Shown here one piece after another: positions 31,728-42,187 of a stretch of 49,611 bases of DNA. The DNA comes from Euryarchaeota archaeon UBA88 (GTDB lineage: Archaea; Thermoplasmatota; Poseidoniia; Poseidoniales; Poseidoniaceae). The notes beneath the pieces were generated by a model. The model was not told the DNA's origin and searched no databases. It saw only the letters and a list, made by a program, of their open reading frames with translations. How positions within the stretch are numbered: the first letter of the stretch is position 1; the number at the start of each line of letters is the position of its first letter. Position numbers and translations under genes: made by a program. The DNA lies in contig DAME01000038.1 of NCBI GenBank assembly GCA_002499545.1, positions 1 through 49,611 of the forward strand. Direction: 5' to 3'.

Positions 31728-33362
31728 ATGCGATTTGACGTACTCTCTCTTATCTTGGGTTGGACGCTCATTGCGTTAACCATACCGTTGTTTGTATGTG
31801 GACTTGTCACGGCTTGGCTCGATGGCACTTCGATGGCTCTGCATGCGTTTGTAATACCTACGATTCTCTCGCCAATGATTGGTATTTTGATGCTCGTATT
31901 GTGGACTCGGACCGATACTGAAGAACGTCTTCGAGACCGAGAGGCATTTGCTGCCGTCGCTTTGGTTTGGCCCATCGCCGTGTTCATCGGCTCGCTGCCA
32001 TTTTGGCTAGGTGGAATGTTTGTCGGCCCGTTCACACCCGATGCAGTTTTGATAGATATTGCACGAGGTGCCGTGAATGCCTGGTTTGAATCGATGTCAG
32101 GTTTCACCACGACGGGTGCTACGGTCATTTCTCACAACATGAGTCCGAACTGCATCCCGGGAACGACAGTCGACTGCATCAATGCCCAACCGCGCGGACT
32201 TTTGCTTTGGCGTTCACTCACCCAATGGTTTGGTGGTATGGGTATCATCATGCTTGGAATGATGCTCCTCTCACGAGTGATTGGTGGGGGAATGGCGCTC
32301 GCCCGTGCCGAATTGACCGGACCTTCACTGTCACGACTTCGTCCAAAATTGAAAGAAACCGCATTGATTCTTTGGAGTTTGTACTTTGTTCTCACCATCG
32401 TTGAACTACTGAGCCTGAGATTCATTGGCGGTGTTGGTTGGTTTGACTCAATCAATCACGCTCTAACAACCATGCCAACCGGAGGTTTTTCGACGCACGA
32501 TGCCAGCATTGGATTCTATGATTCACTGACGGTTGAACTCATCATCGTGTTTTTCATGTTCTTGGGTGGTGTGAACTTCACCCTGCTCTGGTTCATCCGT
32601 GACGGAGAATTTAAGCGGTTGTTCAAGGATGAAGAATTCCGAAATTACACGGTCTACTTACTGGTTGCTATTTTCGCAGTGAGTATTGCTTTACTTGCAT
32701 CTGGCGTGTCTTTTGGGACTTCCCTTCGTGAAGGTCTTTTCCAAGTAGTTTCGTTCGCTACTTCGACAGGATATACCTCGGCAGATTACATTCCTTGGCC
32801 AGTGGTCACGCACTTCATTATTCTCATCTTAATGGTCGTTGGTGCCAGTGCCGGTTCGACCAGTGGGGGGTTGAAACTTTTGCGAATAACCCTCGCTTTC
32901 AAGGTCGCTATGCGGGAATTGGTTCGAATTGCACAGCCGAGAAAAATCGATCGAATTCGGATGAACGGTGAGGTGGTCGAACGGCAACAGATTGGTTTGA
33001 TTATTGGAATGTTGATTGTCTGGGTTGGGCTATTTTTCATTTCGATTATTGTTCTGGCTATTTTGATGCCAAACGATTCGTTTGAGAGTATTGCTACTCT
33101 CGTCGCTTCTTCGCTTGGAAATACCGGTCCCACATTAGGTGATTACGGACCGACTAACACGTGGTCTGGGCTTAATTCCGGGGCGCTTCTCCTCACATCA
33201 ATTTTGATGTGGTTTGGCCGTCTTGAACTGTTGACGGCCGTTATTCTGCTTCACCCACGAACATGGCGAAGGGAAAAGCGAGAACACTCTGACCGTGCAG
33301 CTATTGCCTTATTTCGAAGGATAATGGACGACAAAGACGAAAAGAAAAAGCAGGACGATTAG
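31728..33362 (+). CDS. trkH: Trk potassium transporter membrane subunit TrkH
   Basis: The potassium-conducting subunit of the SKT superfamily. The four selectivity-filter loops can be read as FTTTGATV, PTGGFSTHD, STGYTSADY and SLGNTGPTLG, each following a membrane-entry helix. The third-repeat region SAGSTSGGLKLLRI is also conserved. About 544 residues, in the normal range. It is last in the operon with trkA, and its TAG stop shares two bases with the TAA stop of rfcL on the opposite strand. Confidence 0.96.
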   Translation: MRFDVLSLILGWTLIALTIPLFVCGLVTAWLDGTSMALHAFVIPTILSPMIGILMLVLWTRTDTEERLRDREAFAAVALVWPIAVFIGSLPFWLGGMFVGPFTPDAVLIDIARGAVNAWFESMSGFTTTGATVISHNMSPNCIPGTTVDCINAQPRGLLLWRSLTQWFGGMGIIMLGMMLLSRVIGGGMALARAELTGPSLSRLRPKLKETALILWSLYFVLTIVELLSLRFIGGVGWFDSINHALTTMPTGGFSTHDASIGFYDSLTVELIIVFFMFLGGVNFTLLWFIRDGEFKRLFKDEEFRNYTVYLLVAIFAVSIALLASGVSFGTSLREGLFQVVSFATSTGYTSADYIPWPVVTHFIILILMVVGASAGSTSGGLKLLRITLAFKVAMRELVRIAQPRKIDRIRMNGEVVERQQIGLIIGMLIVWVGLFFISIIVLAILMPNDSFESIATLVASSLGNTGPTLGDYGPTNTWSGLNSGALLLTSILMWFGRLELLTAVILLHPRTWRREKREHSDRAAIALFRRIMDDKDEKKKQDD

Positions 33363-34885
33363 AACAATTTCGTTTGTCCTGCATCGGTTGTTGGTTCTTC
33401 CTTCACTTCATCTTTTATCTCGACCGGCTCACTAACTGCAAGCGGCTCAAAGGTCATGTTCTCGAGTTGAACCATATAGGCTTCATCGTAGTCAGCGATC
33501 AGTTGTTTGGTTGTTTTTCGAGACATAGGGAGTCCGGAAAGCGATGCGTGTTCTTCACCACTTAATCCGAATTTCATCGATACTGAAAAGTCATGAACGT
33601 CACCAATTGTGGGAGAGTCTTTGACCAGTGCAGACAGCAAAGGTAGAACTTCTTCACGGACAGCAGTGTTGCTCATCCCAGAATACTTGCCCATTCGCTC
33701 GATGATGGCGGGGCGAACCCATGCAGACTGCCGTCGTAAAAAACGAGGATAGGACGGGTAAATCCGCCCAGTGAATGGAACTTTATTGGTGACTGATGCG
33801 GACAAGCTCGCTAATTGTCCGCTCCAATACCATGAACGATGAGCGGTATTCCTGAATTGTCCCATGTACATCTTCGAGGCTTGTGAAAGGGATTGGTTTG
33901 CACGGATGATGGATTGTTTCTGAGGGAACAGGGAGGGGTTGTTCCAATGAATCCAGTTGATCATGTCCGAAGGAGATTTATCTATAGAACGGCCAATAAC
34001 AACTGCTTCATCACTGTGTGCAGTCCTGTATAATTTATCCAACCCAGGAAATACGCCTTCAGACGTATCTCTACGACCAGCTTTCGCTTGCTCCTCGACC
34101 ATTGACTGAGTGAGCGTACCGTCGGCAGTCGAGGAGAGAACTTGCAAGTCACGAACCAGCGCTCGTAGATCGCCTGGATTTTCGGTGACCAATGCATTCA
34201 ATGCAGCATCGTTGAATTCGATGTTCTCCTCACGCATGACTCTGCGAGCGATTCTTCGCAAGGCTTCATCGCTCACTCGCTCAAATGTGATGATTTGTAA
34301 GAGCCGAGTGAACCTGTCCCGTGTCGAACTCCAAGTTGACCCACTGCCCCACAGTCCCATGATTTCATTGCATGCCAGAATGACGGGTTGTCGGGTTTCT
34401 TTGAGCAATTTGAGTAGTTCGGCCTTTCCGCCTGAATCACCTCGCAATGACACGTCTCGACCCTTGCTGTCTTGGCCCTGAATCGCCTGTTCGATTCGGT
34501 CTTGGCTCACGGCGCGTAAGCCACCGGAGAGATGGTCTACCTCATCGAGTAAAATGAGTGTGCGCTGATTTTTGGCTTCTGGATTATGGAATAATGAGCG
34601 ATGAGTGGCGCCGTGGGTTGCAGCCTTTCGAATCGATGCGGCGTTTCGAGCATCCGATGCATTCAGTTCGATAACGTTCCAACCCATATCCTGAGCAATC
34701 GCTCGCGCTATCGAAGTTTTTCCGACACCGGGTGGTCCTACCAGCAGCAGTGCCTTTTTCTTGGGCGTACCGCTTTGCCAATCATCGAGCCACGAACGAA
34801 TTTTTCTTCGCTGTACTTCGTTCCCTTCTAATTGACGTTCTGAAGTAGGGCGATGACGCTCGGTCCAATCGCTCACTCCTGACAT
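33359..34885 (-). CDS. rfcL: Replication factor C large subunit
   Basis: The large subunit of the archaeal clamp loader, which places PCNA on DNA. It begins SDWTERHRPTSERQLEGNE, the RFC box near the N-terminus. Walker A is GPPGVGKTS, Walker B is LILLDEVD, and the AAA+ lid and a C-terminal helical domain follow. It ends in GQTKLF after an acidic linker, like a short form of the PCNA-interacting motif usually seen here (Q..LF plus aromatic). The small subunit is not in this window. glyS lies 64 nt downstream of its start, on the same strand. Confidence 0.96.
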   Translation of the reverse strand: MSGVSDWTERHRPTSERQLEGNEVQRRKIRSWLDDWQSGTPKKKALLLVGPPGVGKTSIARAIAQDMGWNVIELNASDARNAASIRKAATHGATHRSLFHNPEAKNQRTLILLDEVDHLSGGLRAVSQDRIEQAIQGQDSKGRDVSLRGDSGGKAELLKLLKETRQPVILACNEIMGLWGSGSTWSSTRDRFTRLLQIITFERVSDEALRRIARRVMREENIEFNDAALNALVTENPGDLRALVRDLQVLSSTADGTLTQSMVEEQAKAGRRDTSEGVFPGLDKLYRTAHSDEAVVIGRSIDKSPSDMINWIHWNNPSLFPQKQSIIRANQSLSQASKMYMGQFRNTAHRSWYWSGQLASLSASVTNKVPFTGRIYPSYPRFLRRQSAWVRPAIIERMGKYSGMSNTAVREEVLPLLSALVKDSPTIGDVHDFSVSMKFGLSGEEHASLSGLPMSRKTTKQLIADYDEAYMVQLENMTFEPLAVSEPVEIKDEVKEEPTTDAGQTKLF

Positions 34886-34949
34886 ACCACCACATACGGG
34901 CGAGGGTTCATCAAGATTGATACTGTAAACAAAGGAGGTGAGTGTTTAC

Positions 34950-36617
34950 TCACAAGTCGTCGATTGCAACACGGTGTTGAATCCCTGAATCACGGCTGCG
35001 TACCGTGACGGTCTTATCTTCAAGTGATTGATGATCGACGGTGATGCACCGTGGCACACCTATCTCGTCAGCACGTGCATAGCGGCGGCCAATTGACCCA
35101 CTGCTGTCGTACATCGAAACGATGCCGTTCTTAGCGCAGAGTTGTGAATGAACCTGCTTTGCGAGTTCGCCCATTCCGTCTTTTTCAAACAGCGGGAAGA
35201 CGCAATAATCGACTGGAGCTACATTTTCACTCAGGCGCATGATGGTGTAATCTTCACCTTCTTTGCCGGCTTCGTCATAAGCATGGTCGAGGAGATGCCA
35301 AATGATTCGGTCAATTCCAAAAGCAGGTTCAACAACGTGCGGTATGAACCATTCACCGGTCAGTGTCTCAGTACGTTGAACTCGCTTCACGTGTTCTGCT
35401 TCGACGGTGACCGATTCGCCGCTTTCAAGTTGCAGTACTTGTGGAAAGTGTGCATCGGATGAAAGAGATTCGACTGCGGTTTTTACCGCTCCGGCAAGCG
35501 CTCTAAACACTGGGCCTGCTTTGGCGCCATCAGTGGTCCATCCATCAATTTCGACAACCTTTGGTTCATCAAATTCTCGGCGTGCACGAAGGGATTTTCC
35601 AGTTGCTTTTTCGTGCGCCTCTAAATCATAGCATCCTCGATGTGCAATACCAACGCATTCAATCCATCCGTACGAACCGTGGATTTCTACATCCCAGCAA
35701 TCTTTTGCGTAGTGAGCCATTTCATCGGCCTCGTGTTGACGGAATCTCAATCGCCCTGTATCGATGCCGATGTTGTTCAAAAAGTCGTAGGTTTGGCCCA
35801 TGAAATAACCAACGGTTGGATGGCGGATGATGTTTTTTGATACCGCATCATTCAGGCTCATCTGTAACTCTTCACCACCGTCTGCGATGAGTATGACCGG
35901 TTCGGTCCATTGAGAAAAGTCATGCTCAGGCTCTTCAAATGGGTTGATGAAGTACTCCAATTCAGCCATGTTAAATTCACGAAGCCGGATCATACCTTGA
36001 CGTGGAGATATTTCGTTCCTGTATCCTTTTCCAATTTGGACTGCACCGAATGGAAGCCGTTCACGGTTGTGACGGTAAAGTGCTGGATATGAGGTGAACA
36101 TTCCTTGGGCTGTTTCAGGTCGAAGAAAACCTGGTCGTCCGGATGAACCGGCACCAATGGTCGTGTTAAACATGAGATTCTGTGCAGTAATTTCAGACCA
36201 TTGTACTTCACCACAAGCTGGACATGACGGTTGGACCGTGTTCAATAATTGCTGAAGCTCATTGAGAGCGAGTGCGTCTGGATTTGGATGAGATGGTTCG
36301 AGGAGCACGTCCGCCCGGCTTGCTTCTCCGCAGGCTTCACAGACAGTCATGAAATCCGAAAACTCTCCCACGTGACCCGATGCTTCCAACACTGCATAAG
36401 GCGTGACGGTTGGTGATGAAATTTCGACGATATTTCCAAGTGCAAGCCAATGGTTGAGCCATGCTTGATTGACTCTGTTACGTAGCCGCCCACCGACTGG
36501 TCCGAAGTCGTACAATCCCTTTGCGCCACCGTGGATTTCAAACGCAGGAAGAAGAATTCCTCGCCGCTTGAGCATTCCTGACAACCGCTCCAATCGCCCA
36601 TCGTCCAGTTCAGCCAT
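34950..36617 (-). CDS. glyS: Glycyl-tRNA synthetase, class II, archaeal/eukaryal type
   Basis: Charges tRNA-Gly. Class II motifs are visible: motif 2 region FGAVQIGKGYRNEISPRQGMIRLREF, and motif 3 in PAFGIDRIIWHLL. RPETAQGMF is the GlyRS signature. An inserted zinc ribbon has CEAC (near 107) and CPAC (near 147, both counted from the upstream ATG). The C-terminal anticodon-binding domain (APVDYCVFPLFEKDGMGELA) is complete. The start at ATG 36617 (MAELDDGRLERLSGML) fits the family; the longer frame from 36662 does not. About 555 residues. Confidence 0.97.
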   Translation of the reverse strand: MAELDDGRLERLSGMLKRRGILLPAFEIHGGAKGLYDFGPVGGRLRNRVNQAWLNHWLALGNIVEISSPTVTPYAVLEASGHVGEFSDFMTVCEACGEASRADVLLEPSHPNPDALALNELQQLLNTVQPSCPACGEVQWSEITAQNLMFNTTIGAGSSGRPGFLRPETAQGMFTSYPALYRHNRERLPFGAVQIGKGYRNEISPRQGMIRLREFNMAELEYFINPFEEPEHDFSQWTEPVILIADGGEELQMSLNDAVSKNIIRHPTVGYFMGQTYDFLNNIGIDTGRLRFRQHEADEMAHYAKDCWDVEIHGSYGWIECVGIAHRGCYDLEAHEKATGKSLRARREFDEPKVVEIDGWTTDGAKAGPVFRALAGAVKTAVESLSSDAHFPQVLQLESGESVTVEAEHVKRVQRTETLTGEWFIPHVVEPAFGIDRIIWHLLDHAYDEAGKEGEDYTIMRLSENVAPVDYCVFPLFEKDGMGELAKQVHSQLCAKNGIVSMYDSSGSIGRRYARADEIGVPRCITVDHQSLEDKTVTVRSRDSGIQHRVAIDDL

Positions 36618-36839
36618 GGTCACGCCCATCCTGTGGTAACAGAACTGGCCTTTCAACCTCACCGTGAAAATAAAATAAAATCTTCATTTCTACGCATCGA
36701 TTTTGTTTCTATTTTAGGCCAAAAAGCGTTCAAATAGAAGATTAAACATCCTCATCTTGTTCATTTTTGTTTGTCGTCTATATCGGTACTTTGAATTACT
36801 CCTTGCGTTCCACTGCGACTCACGGGGGCTGTAGAAAAA
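36618..36839. promoter_or_regulatory. AT-rich divergent promoter region between glyS and lhr
   Basis: Part of the 222-nt gap is AT-rich (36664-36770). The minus strand has TTTTATTTTATTTTC near 36664-36680, a candidate TATA region for glyS. The plus strand has GTCTATATCGG at 36776-36786, which would put the lhr start site near 36807 and leave a leader of about 33 nt. No conserved RNA structure was seen. Confidence 0.4.
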
Positions 36840-39800
36840 ATGGCAGATATTCACTACTTGGATAATCCACTGGAAACAGGGGAGTTGCTCGAGTTGTTAT
36901 GTCCACCTGTTCGCAACTGGTTCAAGGATAAGTTCCCTGATTTCACCGACCCACAAAAATTAGCCATTCCGGCTATCATCAATCAAGAGCACTTGCTCTT
37001 GTGCTCACCTACGGGTTCGGGTAAAACCCTCACTGCTTTTCTTTCAATCATCGATAAATTGGTTCGTCTTGCACTTGATAAGAAACTCGAAAAAAGAGTG
37101 TATTGCGTCTACATATCCCCAATCAAGGCTTTGGCCAATGATATTGAAAGGAACTTACTCGGTCCTCTTTCAGAAATATCGGAATCCTATCTACCCAGCC
37201 GTGCTCAGGAAATTCGTGTCGGTTTGCGAACGGGTGATACACCGCAATCTGAGCGACAAAAAATGCTTCGCAATCCGCCACACATCCTCATAACGACCCC
37301 AGAAAGTTTGGCGATCGCCATCACCTCGCCGCGTTTCCAACCCATTGTTAGCGAAGTGGAATACATGATTGTCGACGAGTTGCACTCACTTGTACCAACT
37401 AAGCGAGGTGTTCACCTTGCTCTAACTCTCTCATACCTTGATACCTTGCTCAATCGCCCGGTACAGCGCATAGGTATTTCAGCAACCATGGAGCCGTTGG
37501 AAACCGTCGCTGAATACTTAGTTTCAAGTGACGACAGAGAAAGCCGTGGTCAAAATACCAGAGTGTGTATTGCAAAAATTTCAGGTTCGCGTGAACTTGA
37601 TTTAGACATCATGATCACAGACCCGAAGTTTAGCGACCTTTCAGTTCTGAAAATATTTGATAAAAATGTCGAAGCCATCGCTGACTTAATCGCCGCTCAT
37701 ACGACGACCTTGGTTTTCGCAAACACCAGGAAAATGACTGAAAATATTGTACTCAAACTAAGGCCTTTCCTCGGAGATTTAGTCGCAGGCCACCACGGTT
37801 CAATGGATAAAAAAATACGACTGGATGTCGAACGAAAACTCAAACATGGCCACCTTCGTGCAGTGGTTACTTCCTCCTCGCTGGAGATGGGAATCGATAT
37901 TGGTTCAGTGGATTTGGTTCTGCAAATTGGTAGTCCGGGAGATATCGCTACCGCTTTACAGCGCATAGGTCGTGCAGGTCACCACGTTGGGGGGATACCT
38001 CGTGCACGATTCTTGCCGTCAAGCGTTGATGACTTAATTGAACTCGCTGCTCTACAGGCAGCCATACAAACTGGTGATATGGATCGTCTGGATTTCCCTG
38101 AGAACTGTTTGGACGTCGTAGCGCAATTCATGATTGGTTTGGTCATCATCAATGAAATGGATATTGACGAAGCCTACGAAGTCATCATCAATGCATGGTC
38201 ATATCGCAACTTCGAATACGATGATTTCATAGAAGTTCTCGACATGCTTGAGGAAGAACGTCGTGTATGGATTGATTGGGAAGAAAACCTGTATGGGAAA
38301 CGCGGCTATTCTCGAATGATCTATTACACCAATATCGGGACCATTGCGCCGGATAATTCCTACCTCGTGTTCAATGCTGAAGGCACAATTCTCGGTCAGT
38401 TATCGGGTTCTTTCGTGTCAAATCTCCGCGGTGGTGACGTTATCCTTCTTGGCGGTTCAACGTACCGTGTCACCAACATTCAGGGTACTCGCGTGAACGT
38501 CGCCTCGGTGACGGGTCATCGACCAACCGTTCCTTCATGGTCGGGCGAGGCTCGTTCTCGTTCTCGAGAACTTTCTAAAGCCCTCCTCGATTTGATTGGA
38601 CACTGCATTGTTGCGTTGAGACGCGAGCAAGACCCTCGAAATATTCTTCGCGACGCGTATGGTCTTTCAGGTCAAGTGTCCAATGCTATTGCTCGTCACC
38701 TCGAAGAACACTCCATCGATTCGTTTCAAGTCCCAGACCCGAACCGAATATTGGTGGAACAAGTCATCTCTGGTGGCCATCCTACCTACATGATTACCAC
38801 TTGCCGAGGGCGAGGTTTCAACACAGCTCTTGGCTACTTTATGGCAGGACTTGCGGAATCCAACAGCATCAGTGTAATCGAGCTATCGTTTGATGAAAAC
38901 GGCCTTCTCATTCGCACTTCTGAAGAAGTCGACCCCGGCCAAATGTATCAAGCATTCAGAAACAATGACTACATCGAAGTCATTGAACGCTACATCATCA
39001 ACACGCAAATTTTCGCAAAGCGATTCAGAGAAGTTGCCGGACGCTCAATGATCATTCCTAAGCGAATCGGGTCTGAAGAAATTAGTCCACAACAATTCCA
39101 ACAGCGTGCAGATGCTTTACTCAACAAACACCGAACGACAGACGATAGCCTTCTGATGCGTGAAGCCAAGAATGAAATCATGTTTGGAGATATCGACATG
39201 AAGAGTCTCCAAGAATTCTTGAGCTTGTGCGTGAAGGGTGAAGCGCGAATTGTTCACAACAAGGTGACCGTTCCTTCACGTCTTGGAATGTCGCTGTTTA
39301 TGTCTGCCTTTGAAGACTTGATGGCGATGAAAACCCGTGCATTCTTGGTCAAAGATATTGACCCAGCAGTCCTACAACGTCTTCTTGGCACCCGTAGTTT
39401 GGCAACTGAATTATCTGCTGAGCAACTGGATAAATTCTATCTCGATAAAGCTCCGATTCCGACGAATTCTGAAGAATTGTTAATCTTAATGTCGCACGGT
39501 GGTGGACTCGACCCTGCATTCCACAACCCCCTGTACAAAGAGAAAATGGATGGAATCGATCTCGACGTTATTCGGGTGTGGGTCGAAGAATTATGTCAGG
39601 CCGGTAAAATCACCAAGCTTGATGGCACTGGAGCTGAAGAACTCGATGGAAAGTGGTTCAGTACTTTTATGGCAGAAATTCACGGGACTCTCGGTTGCTT
39701 ATCGGAAAATGGCGGACGTGATGTGAACGACCTTCGAGAACTTCACACGCGTGGAATCACTTATCGAACTGCCAGTGCGTTCGATGGTAGAAAGCCGACC

Positions 39801-42122
39801 AGTTGGATGGAAAAAGAACTCGGTGATCCACACGAAGCAATGCGTGTGAAAATTATCGAGATGCTTGGTAGTGAAGGCCCTCAAACTGGAGATGAACTCG
39901 AGCGTCGTTTGCCCTTCCCTCGGAAGATGGTTGACCGAATTTTACTTGAATTGGAAACACGAAACGTCTTGTCAGTTGGATTCTATAAACAAACAGATGA
40001 CGCTGAATATATTCTGAAAATCGATGAACATCGACTGACCAACAGTTCGGAGGAAGTTGTCGAATATCGTTGGGTACAGAATTTAGTTCTCGATAAAACG
40101 TTCAAGAGTTATGACGATGGATTCGCAGCATTCGATTCCCATGTTTTGTTTCAAAAACAGCAAGAATTGCTGTACAGGGTTCAAGATTTCCGGTTCAAGG
40201 ATTGGCAAGACATGCAACTTGATTCGGATGTAATCATGGGTCGCTTGCTCCATAATCGAATGGGATATACCACCAAAGACACCATACCGATGCTGCTGGG
40301 ATTGAAGCCAGAGCCTTGGATTGGAGCGATGGAGGAAGAATTACTTCGAAGAATTCCAATTGGCGAAAACGTAACTCGACAAGAAATTCTCGAAGATTTC
40401 CCAAAGGGTGATGAACACCGAGCACTTCAGCGTGATATCAAGTACGCAATGTCAAACCTTGAGCGTCAAATGCTCATCGTTAAACAGTTTGAAGACGTTC
40501 CAGGACGTCGTCGTCGACTCTCCCTTTTCCATCGAGTTCACGGCGTTTATGAGCCAATGGATTTCGAAAGTTCTTTGGTGGACTTGATTCGTAGAATGGG
40601 ACCTGTCAAAGGCAACACTCTGCGTTTCTACGTGACTCGAGCATACGAGGATTTGACCGTAGCTTTGATGAATTTGGAAAAGAGTGGCAGAATCGCCAAA
40701 GTGATGGCCCTTGTTCCAGATCCGGAGGCGTTTTACTGCATGCCGGAAGAGGTCGGTATTCTCCAACAGCCTCGCAGAGAGGATCGCACGATGCGTATTC
40801 TTACACAATCCGACCCATACGTCTCTCGTTTCATATGGGAAGTACGTAGTGTATTGGACAGAGGTTGGTATCTGCCAGTGTTCAAAGGAATTGACCCAAT
40901 TGGTAAGGTCTTGATGTTCAAGGTGAACGATTATCTTGTTATCAAGGACTTGCACATTCCCACTGCCTATCTTGATGAATTCTGTGAGGCGTTTAAGTTA
41001 CTTCTCGAAAACCACGCAGACCAACTCGTTGACGTTGCCGTGATGTCGAATTTCAACAGCGAACCCGTGACAGACCTTGATGAAACCACTCGTGCATCGC
41101 TTGAATCAATTGGTTTCAAGTTGGCCGGAGAGCGTATGATTCGTGGCGGTGTTGTTGACCCGCAACCTCGAGAGATCGCTGAGCGAGCTCTGTTCCATCG
41201 TCACAACCTCCATCAGAAAACTCGAATGGAGCACGAGGTTCAAGCAGTCAAGAAAGTCCCCGAAATCCGCGATGACTTCGCTCTACGAGGTCGATGTGAA
41301 GTCTACAGGATGGATTTGAAAAGTATGGCCAGTGCAAACCGCCTCCATCAAGGTGTCAATCTTCGGGGCCATCAAGTGTGGTCGACCTACGAGCATTTCC
41401 AAGATTTACTCGCCATTCGTGGTGAACCACCGGTTGAAGAGTTGTGGGACGTTATTGAATTCTTCAGTTCGAATTCCGACCCCAATCTGTTCAAAGAACG
41501 GCATGCGCTTACGCAGTCTGAATTTAGAAAATTGATTCAACCCCTGATTCGTAGCGGGCATATTGTTCAAGATTTTAGAGGCGGATTCAGGGCAGTGAAG
41601 TTGGAAAAAGACATCGATCCAATTGAACTTCGGCGCGAATACCTTCGTAAGTTAGTTCAAGATTACCCGGTTATCACTCTGAAGCAACTGCTGCGATTAG
41701 CAGGTACACCGTTCAAGCCTGAGGAGCTCAAAGCTGTTCTGACATCGTTTGAAGATGATGATACTCTGGTCAAGGGATTCCTCATCGAAGATTTGGACCA
41801 GGTCTGCTGGGGTCGTAAGAATCTCTTGGAAGAAGCCAAAGATATACCTCCTATCCGGGACTTTGTTTTGCCACCAAGTGATCCAATTGCACCGTATTTT
41901 GCTGATATCTTGAAAGAACGCTTTGGTTTTGGTTCCGCCTATCTCGTGTTCAAAAATGCTGAGCCCATTGCGGCATTCAAGGCGAATACGCGCAACAAAA
42001 TTATCGATGTTAAGGACTTTGAGGGTTCTGAAAAAGCATGGAGAATCGTCAAAGAATTTGCTTGGGAGCACCAAATGCCGTTGCAAACTGAACTGCGTAT
42101 TGGTGGAAAGCGTTTGAAATGA
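36840..42122 (+). CDS. lhr: Lhr-type superfamily 2 helicase, extra-long (1760 aa)
   Basis: An ATP-dependent DNA-translocating helicase of the Lhr family. Motif I is CSPTGSGKT (residues 55-63), motif II is VDELHS (DEAH-like, near 179), motif III is SATMEP, and motif VI is QRIGRAGHH. The Lhr winged-helix and beta-bundle region (TVPSWSGEARSRSRELS) follows to about 870. Archaeal Lhr usually ends near here. This protein runs on for roughly 850 residues with several winged-helix-like segments and a C-terminal part (LPPSDPIAPYFADILKERFG, then YLVFKNAEPIAAF) resembling the AlkZ/HTH_42-like domain of long bacterial Lhr. One continuous frame, no break. Confidence 0.93.
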   Translation: MADIHYLDNPLETGELLELLCPPVRNWFKDKFPDFTDPQKLAIPAIINQEHLLLCSPTGSGKTLTAFLSIIDKLVRLALDKKLEKRVYCVYISPIKALANDIERNLLGPLSEISESYLPSRAQEIRVGLRTGDTPQSERQKMLRNPPHILITTPESLAIAITSPRFQPIVSEVEYMIVDELHSLVPTKRGVHLALTLSYLDTLLNRPVQRIGISATMEPLETVAEYLVSSDDRESRGQNTRVCIAKISGSRELDLDIMITDPKFSDLSVLKIFDKNVEAIADLIAAHTTTLVFANTRKMTENIVLKLRPFLGDLVAGHHGSMDKKIRLDVERKLKHGHLRAVVTSSSLEMGIDIGSVDLVLQIGSPGDIATALQRIGRAGHHVGGIPRARFLPSSVDDLIELAALQAAIQTGDMDRLDFPENCLDVVAQFMIGLVIINEMDIDEAYEVIINAWSYRNFEYDDFIEVLDMLEEERRVWIDWEENLYGKRGYSRMIYYTNIGTIAPDNSYLVFNAEGTILGQLSGSFVSNLRGGDVILLGGSTYRVTNIQGTRVNVASVTGHRPTVPSWSGEARSRSRELSKALLDLIGHCIVALRREQDPRNILRDAYGLSGQVSNAIARHLEEHSIDSFQVPDPNRILVEQVISGGHPTYMITTCRGRGFNTALGYFMAGLAESNSISVIELSFDENGLLIRTSEEVDPGQMYQAFRNNDYIEVIERYIINTQIFAKRFREVAGRSMIIPKRIGSEEISPQQFQQRADALLNKHRTTDDSLLMREAKNEIMFGDIDMKSLQEFLSLCVKGEARIVHNKVTVPSRLGMSLFMSAFEDLMAMKTRAFLVKDIDPAVLQRLLGTRSLATELSAEQLDKFYLDKAPIPTNSEELLILMSHGGGLDPAFHNPLYKEKMDGIDLDVIRVWVEELCQAGKITKLDGTGAEELDGKWFSTFMAEIHGTLGCLSENGGRDVNDLRELHTRGITYRTASAFDGRKPTSWMEKELGDPHEAMRVKIIEMLGSEGPQTGDELERRLPFPRKMVDRILLELETRNVLSVGFYKQTDDAEYILKIDEHRLTNSSEEVVEYRWVQNLVLDKTFKSYDDGFAAFDSHVLFQKQQELLYRVQDFRFKDWQDMQLDSDVIMGRLLHNRMGYTTKDTIPMLLGLKPEPWIGAMEEELLRRIPIGENVTRQEILEDFPKGDEHRALQRDIKYAMSNLERQMLIVKQFEDVPGRRRRLSLFHRVHGVYEPMDFESSLVDLIRRMGPVKGNTLRFYVTRAYEDLTVALMNLEKSGRIAKVMALVPDPEAFYCMPEEVGILQQPRREDRTMRILTQSDPYVSRFIWEVRSVLDRGWYLPVFKGIDPIGKVLMFKVNDYLVIKDLHIPTAYLDEFCEAFKLLLENHADQLVDVAVMSNFNSEPVTDLDETTRASLESIGFKLAGERMIRGGVVDPQPREIAERALFHRHNLHQKTRMEHEVQAVKKVPEIRDDFALRGRCEVYRMDLKSMASANRLHQGVNLRGHQVWSTYEHFQDLLAIRGEPPVEELWDVIEFFSSNSDPNLFKERHALTQSEFRKLIQPLIRSGHIVQDFRGGFRAVKLEKDIDPIELRREYLRKLVQDYPVITLKQLLRLAGTPFKPEELKAVLTSFEDDDTLVKGFLIEDLDQVCWGRKNLLEEAKDIPPIRDFVLPPSDPIAPYFADILKERFGFGSAYLVFKNAEPIAAFKANTRNKIIDVKDFEGSEKAWRIVKEFAWEHQMPLQTELRIGGKRLK

Positions 42123-42156
42123 GACTGCGATGCTCAATTCAATCAGTCAATCGATG

Positions 42157-42166
42157 CTTATATTAG
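42157..42166 (+). promoter_or_regulatory. TATA-like element for lectin/LamG surface protein
   Basis: CTTATATTAG, centred about 26 nt before the ATG at 42188. One of the clearest TATA matches in the window. Confidence 0.5.
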
Positions 42167-42187
42167 GGTTCTTTTCAACCACAGGGC

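Noticed and set aside
33359..33362. Frameshift or misassembly at the trkH/rfcL junction
   Set aside because: Both proteins are complete to their family ends; overlapping stops recur at other convergent pairs in the window.
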